A stretch of 64,000 bases of DNA. It comes from CAYNFR01 sp964616755. Its GTDB lineage: Bacteria; Bacteroidota; Bacteroidia; Chitinophagales; Saprospiraceae. Shown here one piece after another: positions 18,356-27,900 of this stretch. Position 1 is the first letter of the stretch; every line of letters begins with the position of its first letter. The position numbers were made by a program, and so were the translations under genes. The notes under the pieces are model-generated. The model did not search any database and was not told the DNA's origin. It was given only the letters and a program-made list of their open reading frames with translations. The stretch spans positions 1 to 64,000 of the forward strand of contig CAZTSI010000015.1 of the NCBI GenBank assembly GCA_964616755.1. Reading direction: 5' to 3'.

Positions 18356-19663
18356 ATGAAAATAGCTGTTGTAGGCACAGGATATGTTGGTTTGGTTTCA
18401 GGAACATGTTTTGCCGAGACAGGTAATCATGTGATATGTGTTGATATCGATAAACATAAAGTAGAAAATTTGTCTTCAGGTCGAATCACCATCTTTGAAC
18501 CAGGATTGGAAGTCATTTTTGAACGAAACATCAATGCCAAACGACTAGAGTTCACCACTGATCTAAAAAAAGCCGTAGACCATGCGGAAATAATTTTCTT
18601 AGCTCTACCTACCCCACCCGGTGAAGACGGCTCGGCTGATTTAAAGTATATTTTGGGGGTAGCAAGAGATTTGTCAAAACTAATAACCAGCTACAAAGTT
18701 ATTGTCGACAAAAGCACCGTACCTGTGGGTACCGCAGAGAGGGTAGAGAAAGAGTTGTCGACCCATCTAGATGCATCACTTTACGATGTTGTATCTAATC
18801 CAGAATTTTTGCGCGAGGGTGCAGCCGTCGAAGATTTTATGCGCCCCGATCGTATTGTCATTGGAGCAAAAACAGATAGGGCAAAAGCTAAAATGTCTGA
18901 TTTATACAAGCCTTTTGTGCGTCAGGGCAATCCTGTTTATTTTATGGATCAGCGTTCTGCAGAAATGACAAAATATGCTGCTAATGCCTATTTGGCCACT
19001 AGAATATCCTTTATGAATGAGATCGCAAACTTGTGCGATTTGACAGGGGCAAATGTAGATAAGGTACGGCTAGGCATGGGCAGTGACACGAGAATTGGCA
19101 AGCGCTTTTTATTTCCTGGCGTGGGCTATGGCGGCTCGTGCTTTCCTAAAGATGTACAAGCCTTGGCCAAAACTGCCGCTGATCATACCTACGATTTTAA
19201 AATATTGAACTCCGTGATGCAGGTAAATAGAGGACAAAAGGATATAGCCTTCAATAAAATTAACCATATTTATCAATCTGACCTCCAAGGGAAGAAATTC
19301 GCCATCTGGGGCCTAGCGTTTAAACCCAATACTGATGATATTCGCGAGGCACCTGCGCTTTATTTAATAGATTCTTTGCTTGATGCAGGAGCTAAGCTGA
19401 GTGTCTTTGATCCTGAGGCAATGAATAATGTCCATAAAACTTATGGTGACCGCGTCCATTACGCCATAGACGCCTATGAATGTCTAGAAGGCGCAAATGC
19501 ATTGTTAGTAATGACGGAATGGAGTGTTTTTAGAAATCCTGATTTCGGCTTGATGAAGAATTTGATTAAGGATGACATCATCTTTGATGGCAGAAATTTG
19601 TACGAGCCAGAAGAGATGAAATCTTGGGGATTTCAGTATTTCAGCATTGGCCGACCAGAATAA
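18356..19663 (+). CDS. ugd: UDP-glucose 6-dehydrogenase
   Basis: 435 residues from the ATG at 18356. A longer frame begins at 18296, but its first 20 residues are unlike the family, and the Rossmann strand IAVVGTGYVGLVSG starts directly after Met at 18356. The enzyme oxidises UDP-glucose to UDP-glucuronate with two NAD+. Visible motifs: the GTGYVG dinucleotide loop, VDKSTVPVGT, NPEFLREGAA, and the catalytic cysteine in GYGGSCFPKDVQAL. The C-terminal UDP-binding domain begins AIWGLAFKPNTDDIREAP. It ends 5 bases before the decarboxylase gene, which uses its product. Confidence 0.96.
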   Translation: MKIAVVGTGYVGLVSGTCFAETGNHVICVDIDKHKVENLSSGRITIFEPGLEVIFERNINAKRLEFTTDLKKAVDHAEIIFLALPTPPGEDGSADLKYILGVARDLSKLITSYKVIVDKSTVPVGTAERVEKELSTHLDASLYDVVSNPEFLREGAAVEDFMRPDRIVIGAKTDRAKAKMSDLYKPFVRQGNPVYFMDQRSAEMTKYAANAYLATRISFMNEIANLCDLTGANVDKVRLGMGSDTRIGKRFLFPGVGYGGSCFPKDVQALAKTAADHTYDFKILNSVMQVNRGQKDIAFNKINHIYQSDLQGKKFAIWGLAFKPNTDDIREAPALYLIDSLLDAGAKLSVFDPEAMNNVHKTYGDRVHYAIDAYECLEGANALLVMTEWSVFRNPDFGLMKNLIKDDIIFDGRNLYEPEEMKSWGFQYFSIGRPE

Positions 19664-19668
19664 TCATT

Positions 19669-20604
19669 ATGAAACGAATACTTATAACAGGCGCCGCTGG
19701 ATTTTTAGGATCACATTTGTGCGACAAATATCTACATAAAGGCTTTGAAGTTATCGCGATGGATAATCTGGTGACTGGATCAATGGATAATCTAGCCCAT
19801 CTTATGCCGCTAGAGAATTTTAGTTTTTATCATCACGACGTATCCAAATATGTACACATACCGGGTCATCTAGATTATATCTTACATTTTGCATCACCAG
19901 CAAGTCCTATAGATTATTTGCAGATGCCCATACAGACATTAAAAGTGGGAAGTTTGGGTACGCATAATTTGTTGGGACTGGCAAAAACAAAAGCAGCGCG
20001 TTTTGCCATTGCCTCTACTTCAGAGGTGTATGGTGATCCACTCGTCCATCCGCAGCGTGAAGATTATTGGGGCAATGTTAATCCTATTGGCCCACGAGGT
20101 GTCTATGACGAGGCAAAGCGATTTCAAGAGGCTATCACGATGGCATATCATACCTATCATGCAGTAGATATAAGAATTGCGCGCATCTTTAATACCTATG
20201 GCCCACGTATGAGGGTCAGAGATGGTCGAGCGCTTCCCGCATTCTTCTCGCAAGCCATTAAGGGAGAGCCGATTACTGTCTTTGGAGACGGTAGCCAAAC
20301 GAGATCATTTTGCTATGTCAGTGATCTGGTAGAAGGTATCTATCAGCTCGTAGAAAGTGATATTACAGCCCCTGTCAATTTAGGGAATCCGACAGAAATA
20401 ACCATTCGCGACATTGCTGAGGAAGTCGTAAAGCTGACCGGAAGCCGTTCGAAGCTAACGTTTGTTGATTTACCCGAAGACGATCCTAAAGTAAGGCGTC
20501 CAGATATCACCAGAGCCCAATCATTGCTGGGGTGGAATCCTGTGATAGATAGATCTGAAGGGTTAGCGTTGACCTATGAATATTTTAAGGAAATAGTAAA
20601 GTAG
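19669..20604 (+). CDS. uxs: UDP-glucuronate decarboxylase (UDP-xylose synthase)
   Basis: 311 residues from the ATG at 19669. A frame open from 19624 overlaps ugd and adds 15 unlike residues. An extended short-chain dehydrogenase: GAAGFLGSH binds NAD, the catalytic Tyr-x-x-x-Lys is in VYDEAKRFQEA, and the preceding EVYGDPLVHPQRE and WGNVNPIGPRG segments are those of UDP-xylose synthases. It converts UDP-glucuronate to UDP-xylose, following ugd, 5 bases upstream. Together the pair supplies UDP-xylose for surface glycans. A different product (for example a 4-epimerised or 4-keto sugar) is possible but less likely. Confidence 0.92.
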   Translation: MKRILITGAAGFLGSHLCDKYLHKGFEVIAMDNLVTGSMDNLAHLMPLENFSFYHHDVSKYVHIPGHLDYILHFASPASPIDYLQMPIQTLKVGSLGTHNLLGLAKTKAARFAIASTSEVYGDPLVHPQREDYWGNVNPIGPRGVYDEAKRFQEAITMAYHTYHAVDIRIARIFNTYGPRMRVRDGRALPAFFSQAIKGEPITVFGDGSQTRSFCYVSDLVEGIYQLVESDITAPVNLGNPTEITIRDIAEEVVKLTGSRSKLTFVDLPEDDPKVRRPDITRAQSLLGWNPVIDRSEGLALTYEYFKEIVK

Positions 20605-20679
20605 CCTTAAGTTATCAATATAGACAGATAGGGCTGCGAAATTGAAGTAATTCCACTGATGAAATGAGTTGCAGCACAA

Positions 20680-22830
20680 TCAGCTAACAATACTGCCCGA
20701 TTCTAAGTCTTCTTCTGGAGAAATAAAGGACATCTTTCCCTCATTGTTTTCAGCTAACAAGATCATGCCTTTTGATTCTATTCCTTTCAATTTACGTGGG
20801 GCCAGATTCGCAAGATAACTGACTCTTTTGCCTACAAGTTCTGAAGGGTCGAAATGTTCGGCAATACCGGAAACAACAGTACGTACCTCATCTGATAATT
20901 CTAACTCCAATTTTAAGAGTCGATCAGCTTTGGGTACACGTTCAGCGCTAAGCACCTTGGCGATTCGGATATCAAGTTTAGCGAAATCCTCGTAATTAAT
21001 TTCCGACTTGATCGGGGGGAAAGAGGCCGTGGTTGATGCAGCTACGACGTTTTGTTTTGAAGCGGCCTTTAATTTATTTATTTGTTGTTCAATAGTTTCA
21101 TCTTCGATACGAGCAAAAAGATGCTCTGCTTCATTTATCTGATGTCCAACGGGAATGATCAATTGACCTTCACAAAGTAATTCGAGAATGTGATCAAGAT
21201 CTCCATCATATTTTAGCGGCTCCAACGCGAGCACAGTGCGTAATCTATCTGCGGCAAACGGCATAAATGGTGCCATAGCCACACTCATTGCACCAACAAT
21301 CTGTATCGCAAGATTCATAACGGCTTTGACTAATTCTTCATCCTTTTTAATATTTTTCCAAGGCTCATTGAATTGAAGTAACTGATTGCCTTGTGAGGAA
21401 ATTTTCATTAGAATAGTCAGGCTAGACCTAAATTCAAAGTTTCTGAGACTCTCCGTCAATTCTTGTAGGTCGTCATGCAATCTCAATAATTCACAATCAT
21501 GAAAGCCCGCTTCATCATCCTCGGTGACTCCAATAAAATCTTGAGCCTCGTCAAATCCTGGTACTACCCCATCATAATATTTATGCGTTAGTACAATAAC
21601 TCGATTGATAAAATTGGCAAGATTATTAACCAACTCAGAATTAATACTTTCTTGAAATGTTTTCCAAGTAAACTCGCTATCCTTTTGTTCGGGCATGGTT
21701 TTGATCATGTGATAGCGCAGTTCATCCTGCTTCCCAGGAAGATCAGTCAGGTAATCATTCACCCACACCGCCCAATTTCTTGAGGTACTTAGTTTATCCC
21801 CTTCTAGGTTAACAAATTGATTGGCGGGAACATTTTTAGGTAAGATATATCCACCATGCGTTTTTAAAATGGCAGGAAAAATCAAACAATGAAACACGAT
21901 ATTATCCTTACCAATAAAGTGTATCAAAGCCGTTTTCTCATCCTTCCAATATGGCTCCCAGTCCTTGTCATTGTCTAAAGCCCATTGTTTTGTAGCTGAG
22001 ATGTAGCCGATAGGAGCATCCATCCATACATAGATTTTTTTGCCTTTTGATCCAGGGATTTCGTGTGGCACATCAACACCCCAATCAAGATCTCTTGTCA
22101 TGGAGCGTGGTTGTAGTCCTCCCTCCAACCATGACTTACATTGGCCTAGAACATGATTTTTCCAATCACTCGGATCATGCACTTGTTCATTGTTCAATAC
22201 TCCTGTTGATATCCACTCTTTGAGCCAAGCTTCATGATTTTGCAAAGGCAAATACCAGTGCGTAGTATTTTTTAGAATAGGTACAGCGCCCGTTAAGGTA
22301 GAAACGGGATTGATCAATTCTGTGGGACTCAAGCTTGAGCCGCATTTTTCGCATTGATCTCCATAGGCATCAGGATGGCTGCATTTAGGACATGTGCCTT
22401 TTATATATCGGTCAGCGAGAAACTGATTTGCCTGCGGATCAAAATATTGTTCTGATTCAATTTCGTCGAATGCTCCTTGGTCGAATAGATTTCTAAAAAA
22501 ATCTTGTGATGTTTGGTGATGAATTTCCGCAGATGTCCGATGGTACATATCAAAGGATATGCCCATACCCTTAAAGGCTTCTTGAAAGAGATGATGATAT
22601 TTGTCGATGACTTCTTTGGGCGTCAATCCGTCTTTCAGCGCTCGAATCGTGATTGCCGCACCATGTTCATCTGAACCGCAAACATAGACCACATCTTTGC
22701 CCATTAATCGCAAAAATCTCACATATACATCTGCCGACAAATAAGCGCCAGCCAAGTGACCAATATGCAAAGGGCCATTAGCGTAAGGTAAGGCAGAGGT
22801 AACCAAATAACGTTCAGGAGAGTATAACAT
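20680..22830 (-). CDS. metG: Methionyl-tRNA synthetase
   Basis: 716 residues. A class I aminoacyl-tRNA synthetase. The HIGH motif is residues 22-25 (PLHIGHLAGA) and the KMSKS loop is KLSTS (in GDKLSTSRNWAVWV). The zinc knuckle in the connective peptide has two Cys pairs (CPKCSHPDAYGDQCEKC). The C-terminal EMAP-II/Trbp111-type tRNA-binding domain is present (DFAKLDIRIAKVL onward), allowing dimerisation. The start at 22830 places LVTSALPYANG at the usual position. It lies 14 bases downstream of thrS on the same strand, so both are probably co-transcribed. Confidence 0.97.
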   Translation of the reverse strand: MLYSPERYLVTSALPYANGPLHIGHLAGAYLSADVYVRFLRLMGKDVVYVCGSDEHGAAITIRALKDGLTPKEVIDKYHHLFQEAFKGMGISFDMYHRTSAEIHHQTSQDFFRNLFDQGAFDEIESEQYFDPQANQFLADRYIKGTCPKCSHPDAYGDQCEKCGSSLSPTELINPVSTLTGAVPILKNTTHWYLPLQNHEAWLKEWISTGVLNNEQVHDPSDWKNHVLGQCKSWLEGGLQPRSMTRDLDWGVDVPHEIPGSKGKKIYVWMDAPIGYISATKQWALDNDKDWEPYWKDEKTALIHFIGKDNIVFHCLIFPAILKTHGGYILPKNVPANQFVNLEGDKLSTSRNWAVWVNDYLTDLPGKQDELRYHMIKTMPEQKDSEFTWKTFQESINSELVNNLANFINRVIVLTHKYYDGVVPGFDEAQDFIGVTEDDEAGFHDCELLRLHDDLQELTESLRNFEFRSSLTILMKISSQGNQLLQFNEPWKNIKKDEELVKAVMNLAIQIVGAMSVAMAPFMPFAADRLRTVLALEPLKYDGDLDHILELLCEGQLIIPVGHQINEAEHLFARIEDETIEQQINKLKAASKQNVVAASTTASFPPIKSEINYEDFAKLDIRIAKVLSAERVPKADRLLKLELELSDEVRTVVSGIAEHFDPSELVGKRVSYLANLAPRKLKGIESKGMILLAENNEGKMSFISPEEDLESGSIVS

Positions 22831-22844
22831 AAGGCATATCTCGT

Positions 22845-24764
22845 CTAAATGAGGGTGTTAAAATACGTGACAAATTCTTCTATGTTCATACTTCCTTTAT
22901 CTCCTTCCCCTTGAATTCTAAGGGAGACTTGCTGATTAGCCGCTTCTTTCTCGCCGATAATCAACATCATTGGAATTTTCTTAAGCTCAGTATCTCTTAT
23001 TTTTCTTCCAATCGATTCTGTTCGATCATCGATGTAGCCTCTGATATCGTGAACAGCCAATTGCGACAAGACGGATTTTGCGTAAACCAACTGATTATCA
23101 GAAATAGGTAAAATAGCCAACTGTTCTGGAGATAACCACAGAGGAAACTTACCCGCGCAATGCTCTATTAGCACCCCGATAAATCTCTCCATTGAACCGA
23201 ATGGCGCTCTGTGGATCATCACCGGTCTGTGTGCTTTATTATCAGCACCAACATACTCTAAATCAAAGCGTTCGGGTAGATTATAATCCACTTGTATTGT
23301 ACCCAATTGCCAGCTTCGCCCCAGAGCATCTTTGACCATAAAATCCAATTTAGGTCCATAAAAGGCAGCTTCGCCCATCTCCGTTACTGTCTCGAGACCA
23401 ATTTCTCTTGTGGCATCGATAATCGCCTTTTCTGCCTTTTCCCAATTTTCGTCACTTCCTATATATTTCTCCTTGTTGTCAGGATCGCGAAGGCTGATCT
23501 GCGCTGTAAAGTTGTCAAAGCCCAGTTTTCGAATGACGTGCATGGTCAAATCCAATACTCCTAAAAATTCATCTTTTAGCTGCTCGGGCATACAAAAAAG
23601 GTGCGCATCATCTTGAGTAAAGCTTCGAACACGGGTCAATCCATGCAATTCTCCGCTTTGTTCGTAACGATAGACGGTGCCAAACTCGGCAATTCTGACG
23701 GGCAGCTCTTTATAAGATCTAGGTTTATGTCCATAGATTTCGCAATGGTGAGGGCAATTCATCGGCTTGAGCAAAAACTCTTCACCTTCTCTTGGTGTGG
23801 AGATAGGTCTAAACGAATCTTCGCCATATTTTTCCCAATGCCCTGAGGTGACATACAAGTCCTTCTTACCAATATGTGGAGTTATGACAGGCTGGTACCC
23901 CCTTTTTATTTGCTCGCGTTTGAGAAAATCTTCTAGCCTTGTTCTTAGCGCCGTTCCTTTAGGTAGCCAAATAGGTAGACCTGCCCCTACTCGTTCTGAA
24001 AACATAAAGAGTTCCAATTCCGCTCCGAGCTTTCGATGATCTCGCTTTTTAGCCTCTTCAAGCATTTCAAGAAAATCGGTCAGATCTTTTTGTTTTGGGA
24101 AACTTATACCGTATAGCCGTGTCATTTGTTTGCGACTTTCATCGCCACGCCAATACGCTCCTGCTACACTCATGACTTTGACGGCCTTTATGATCGCGGT
24201 ATTGGGTATGTGAGGTCCACGACATAGATCCACAAAATTACCCTGTTGATAAAACGTAATCTCGCCGTCCTTCAAGTCCTTCAGCAATTCTAACTTATAC
24301 TCATCCCCCTTTTCAGTAAAGAAGGCTATTGCGTCCTTCTTCGAAATTTCTTTGCGAATAAAATCATTCTTTTCTCTCGCGAGCTCGGCCATTTTATCTT
24401 CGATCCGCTTGAATTCATGGCTTGTCAAAGTGTGATCCCCTGTGTCAATGTCGTAATAAAACCCTTGATCAATCGCCGGCCCTATACCAAATTTTGTGCC
24501 CGGATAAAGCGCCTCAACGGCTTCTGCCAATAAGTGCGCTGTAGAATGCCAAAAGGTAGCTTTACCTTCCTTTTCGTTCCATGTGTTAAACTTAATATGG
24601 CAATCTTCGAAAATGGGCAAAGAGGCATCCACCACTTTTCCGTTTACCGTAACGGACAATACATTGCGGGCTAATCCTTCACTTATCGATATGGCTATGG
24701 ACATTGCGTCCGTCCCCCCCTCAAATTCTCGTACCGCTCCGTCGGGAAATGTTACTCTAATCAT
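22845..24764 (-). CDS. thrS: Threonyl-tRNA synthetase
   Basis: 639 residues, standard length. Order: TGS domain (1-60), the editing N2/SAD domain (HSTAHLLAEAVEALYPG), class II core with motif 2 (RVRSFTQDDAHLFC) and motif 3 (PLWLSPEQL with an upstream IGVLIEHCAG), then the anticodon domain. The zinc-ligand cysteine is in LKPMNCPHHCEIY. It heads the thrS-metG unit. Upstream there is a full Bacteroidota-type promoter (TTG, 19-base spacer, TATCTTTG) followed by a 14-bp perfect palindrome in the start-site region. Confidence 0.97.
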   Translation of the reverse strand: MIRVTFPDGAVREFEGGTDAMSIAISISEGLARNVLSVTVNGKVVDASLPIFEDCHIKFNTWNEKEGKATFWHSTAHLLAEAVEALYPGTKFGIGPAIDQGFYYDIDTGDHTLTSHEFKRIEDKMAELAREKNDFIRKEISKKDAIAFFTEKGDEYKLELLKDLKDGEITFYQQGNFVDLCRGPHIPNTAIIKAVKVMSVAGAYWRGDESRKQMTRLYGISFPKQKDLTDFLEMLEEAKKRDHRKLGAELELFMFSERVGAGLPIWLPKGTALRTRLEDFLKREQIKRGYQPVITPHIGKKDLYVTSGHWEKYGEDSFRPISTPREGEEFLLKPMNCPHHCEIYGHKPRSYKELPVRIAEFGTVYRYEQSGELHGLTRVRSFTQDDAHLFCMPEQLKDEFLGVLDLTMHVIRKLGFDNFTAQISLRDPDNKEKYIGSDENWEKAEKAIIDATREIGLETVTEMGEAAFYGPKLDFMVKDALGRSWQLGTIQVDYNLPERFDLEYVGADNKAHRPVMIHRAPFGSMERFIGVLIEHCAGKFPLWLSPEQLAILPISDNQLVYAKSVLSQLAVHDIRGYIDDRTESIGRKIRDTELKKIPMMLIIGEKEAANQQVSLRIQGEGDKGSMNIEEFVTYFNTLI

Positions 24765-24790
24765 TAATAAAGGCCTTTCGATAAAATCCT

Positions 24791-24804
24791 GTTATAGCTA
24801 TAAC
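24791..24804. repeat. 14-bp perfect palindrome in thrS leader
   Basis: GTTATAGCTATAAC reads the same on both strands. It lies just downstream of the inferred thrS start site and about 27 bases before the thrS ATG. It could be an operator or a small mRNA hairpin. Function inferred only. Confidence 0.4.
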
Positions 24805-24807
24805 GCT

Positions 24808-24837
24808 CAAAGATAATTCTACGCCAAGGATTACCAA
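24808..24837 (-). promoter_or_regulatory. Putative thrS-metG promoter
   Basis: On the minus strand, TTG (24837-24835), a spacer of exactly 19 bases, and TATCTTTG (24815-24808) match both elements of the Bacteroidota promoter (-33 TTTG / -7 TAnnTTTG). This is the best-formed promoter seen in the window. Confidence 0.55.
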
Positions 24838-24943
24838 GTTATCTGTATTAAAAATATTTAAGTTTATTATATACGTTATTATTCCTTTTCTATTCGTAAT
24901 CCTCTGATTCGGGGGTATATTCGCGAATCAAATACAAACCGCT

Positions 24944-27900
24944 ATGTTAAGATTCATTATCACTTTGCGCTGGAGCATCATAGGTTTAATCGTAGTAAGT
25001 TATTTTTCTTGCCAACACAAAGAAGATACCCCAACTTCCTCAAGACCTCATGAGCCTTTTGCGTTTCGTTCTGCTTTAGATCTGAAACCTCGAATGCTCA
25101 CCCTTGCATTGCATGACCAAATATGGGCTGCGTATTCAACCGCTACTGGCAGTTTGTATAAAGTATGGAAAGGTACCGTACATTTTGATGGCAGCGTGTA
25201 CACATATGCTCATGGACCGCAACCTGTAAGTATGGGCGATGCTTATTTCATTAACACTGTCAACCAACCGTGGACAGCAGAAGTAGCTGGGGTTAATGTT
25301 GAACTCAAATATCAATACAGAGGACATCGAATCATGAATGGCCACGCCACTTTACTACACGAATTAAACGTAGGTAATGAATTGATCACTATTGAAGAAA
25401 CTGCAGAATATATAAAAAAAGAGTCAGGACAACTAGGCTTTGAACGAATATTTACAATCACCAATAACCCGATTGAAGCCACCATAAAACATCATTCCCA
25501 GATCGGATCTATAATTGTAGAGCAACACCTAGAATCAAATGGAAAACTGGATATTGCCAATGTGCGCCCTCGCAAAGTAAATAAGGCAGAGGTGCTGGAT
25601 GCAGACATAACACTCACATTGCACTCAAATGAACCCACACGGGTGGCCGTTATGCTGACGGATCAAGCACTTATTCCAAATCCGAACAACCCTGAAGAAT
25701 TTAGTGCAGAAGATGATAAAACACCTCTTGGTGCTCGATTGATTTCTAGCCATAGCTGTCGAACTTGCCACAATACTGAAAAGCAAACCGTAGGGCCATC
25801 TTATCGAGCAGTAGCACAGCGTTATGACGACTCAGATGCGAATGTTAAAATGCTCGTCAACAAGGTAAAATTAGGCGGCGGAGGCGTTTGGGGGCAAGCG
25901 GCGATGACTCCCCATCCCGAAGTAAGCGAAAAAGACCTTGATGTAATGATTCGTTATGTATTAAGTCTTGACGATCCAATCAAAAAAGAATCTAAGAATA
26001 GTACAAGCGTTACAAAATTTGCCGCGATAGCAGTGGCTGATTCAGAGTTAATTCCTGGCGCATTGGTAAAGGTCTACCATATGCCCCGCCAATTGTCAAA
26101 TGTAAAGGATGTCGCCTTTGGATCACTAAAGCCGATTATGGCAGGCATTATGCCCAATTTTGATAACATGAGCACAGGTAACTTTACCGGGCTCAGCGAA
26201 TGGTTTGCCCTTACGGGCGTCGGGTACTTTTATGCCGAAAAGGATGGCTTTTATCATTTTAGAATTTGGAGTGATGATGGCGCCCTACTAGATTTTCATG
26301 ATCAACTTGTTATTAACAATGATGGAGCACATGGTGTTGAAGTCGGCGAAACAAAATTGTATCTCAACAAAGGCTATCACCCATTTAAGTTGCGCTACTA
26401 TCAAGGTGGCAGCGGTGCATTTTTGTCATTCAATTATCGTCCTGATGATACTGAAAAATGGTCGGTAGTGCCTATACAATTGATAATGCACAAAATCGAG
26501 GATCATACTGATATAGCGAATCTTAGCTTACCGATGTCCGTCACCACGAGAATTCCGGGCAATCAACTTCCCTTGAATGGAGTGCATCCTTCGTTTGATC
26601 TAAGTACAGCTCGCCCCGCAGGATTCGAACCTAAAGTGGGGGGGATGGATTTCTTAAGTGATGGTCGCATGGTTATTAGTACTTGGGATCCTGATGGCAG
26701 TGTCTACATTTTGGATAACATAGATTCGGGCGACAGTACCAAGATAACGGCCAAACGCATAGCGTATGGGTTAGCTGAGCCCTTAGGTCTGAAGGTCGTC
26801 GATGATCAAATATATGTGATGCAAAAACAAGAAATGACCCATCTAATCGATATAGACTACGACGAGATTATTGATGAATATCGCACCTTAGCCAATAATT
26901 GGACTACCTCGGCCAATTTTCATGAGTTCGGCTTTGGGCTTGCTTATTTAGACAATCATCTTTATGCTACCCTGGCCACAGCCATAGAGCCAGGAGGTGC
27001 TAGCACGCAACCACAAAAGTCCGATAGAGGAAAAGTAATAAAAGTACATCTCGAGACAGGAGAGCTAAGCTTTGTAGCACACGGACTGCGCACACCTAAT
27101 GGAATAGGACTCGGGCTTGACAATCAACTATTTGTCGCCGACAATCAAGGGGATTGGCTCCCTTCATCTAAAATACTACACATTCAAGAGGGTGCGTGGT
27201 ATGGATCTCGCTCTGTAGACTTCGAGGGTACGGCATCACTGACAGAAAAATTACCCGTCGTTTGGTTGCCACAAGACGAAATTGGAAATTCTCCTTCAAC
27301 GCCCATCGGAATAGAAGTAGGCCCTTACAAAGGCCAACTCATCCATGGAGAAGTGACGAACGGAGGGGTAAAACGTGTCTATGTAGAAAAAATTAATGGA
27401 CAATTGCAAGGGGCACTATTTAGATTTTCGCAAGGCATAGAAGGAGGGGTTAATCGAATGGTTTGGGGACCAGATGGTGCATTGTACGTGGGCTGCATTG
27501 GCAATCCAGGTAACTGGTCACACGCCGGCACAAAATGGTTTGGTCTTCAACGATTAGCCTATAATAGTAAGTCAGCTTTTGAGATGCTCGCAGTAAGAGC
27601 AAAATCTAACGGAATTGAAATAGAATTTACCGAAGCACTCGCGCCTGGCGAAGGCACAAATCCAAAAGATTATGCTGTTCAACAGTGGTATTACAAACCT
27701 ACTATAGAATATGGAGGGCCGAAATTAGGAGAAGAAAACCTCAAAATAAGTGGAGTCCATATATCTGCTGATCGAAAAAAAGTCTCCCTACAAATCAATG
27801 GCATAAAACCCAACCATGTCCTTTACGTTAACCTAGGATCCGGCATAATCAGTGAAAGTGGTCATCCTCTTTGGTCATCAGAATGTTGGTACACCATGAA

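Noticed and set aside
26610..26634. Minus-strand sequence like a tRNA T-arm (GGTTCGAATCC) with a G/C-rich 3' side
   Set aside because: It lies inside the long lipoprotein gene in frame, and no cloverleaf (D or anticodon arm) can be placed upstream.
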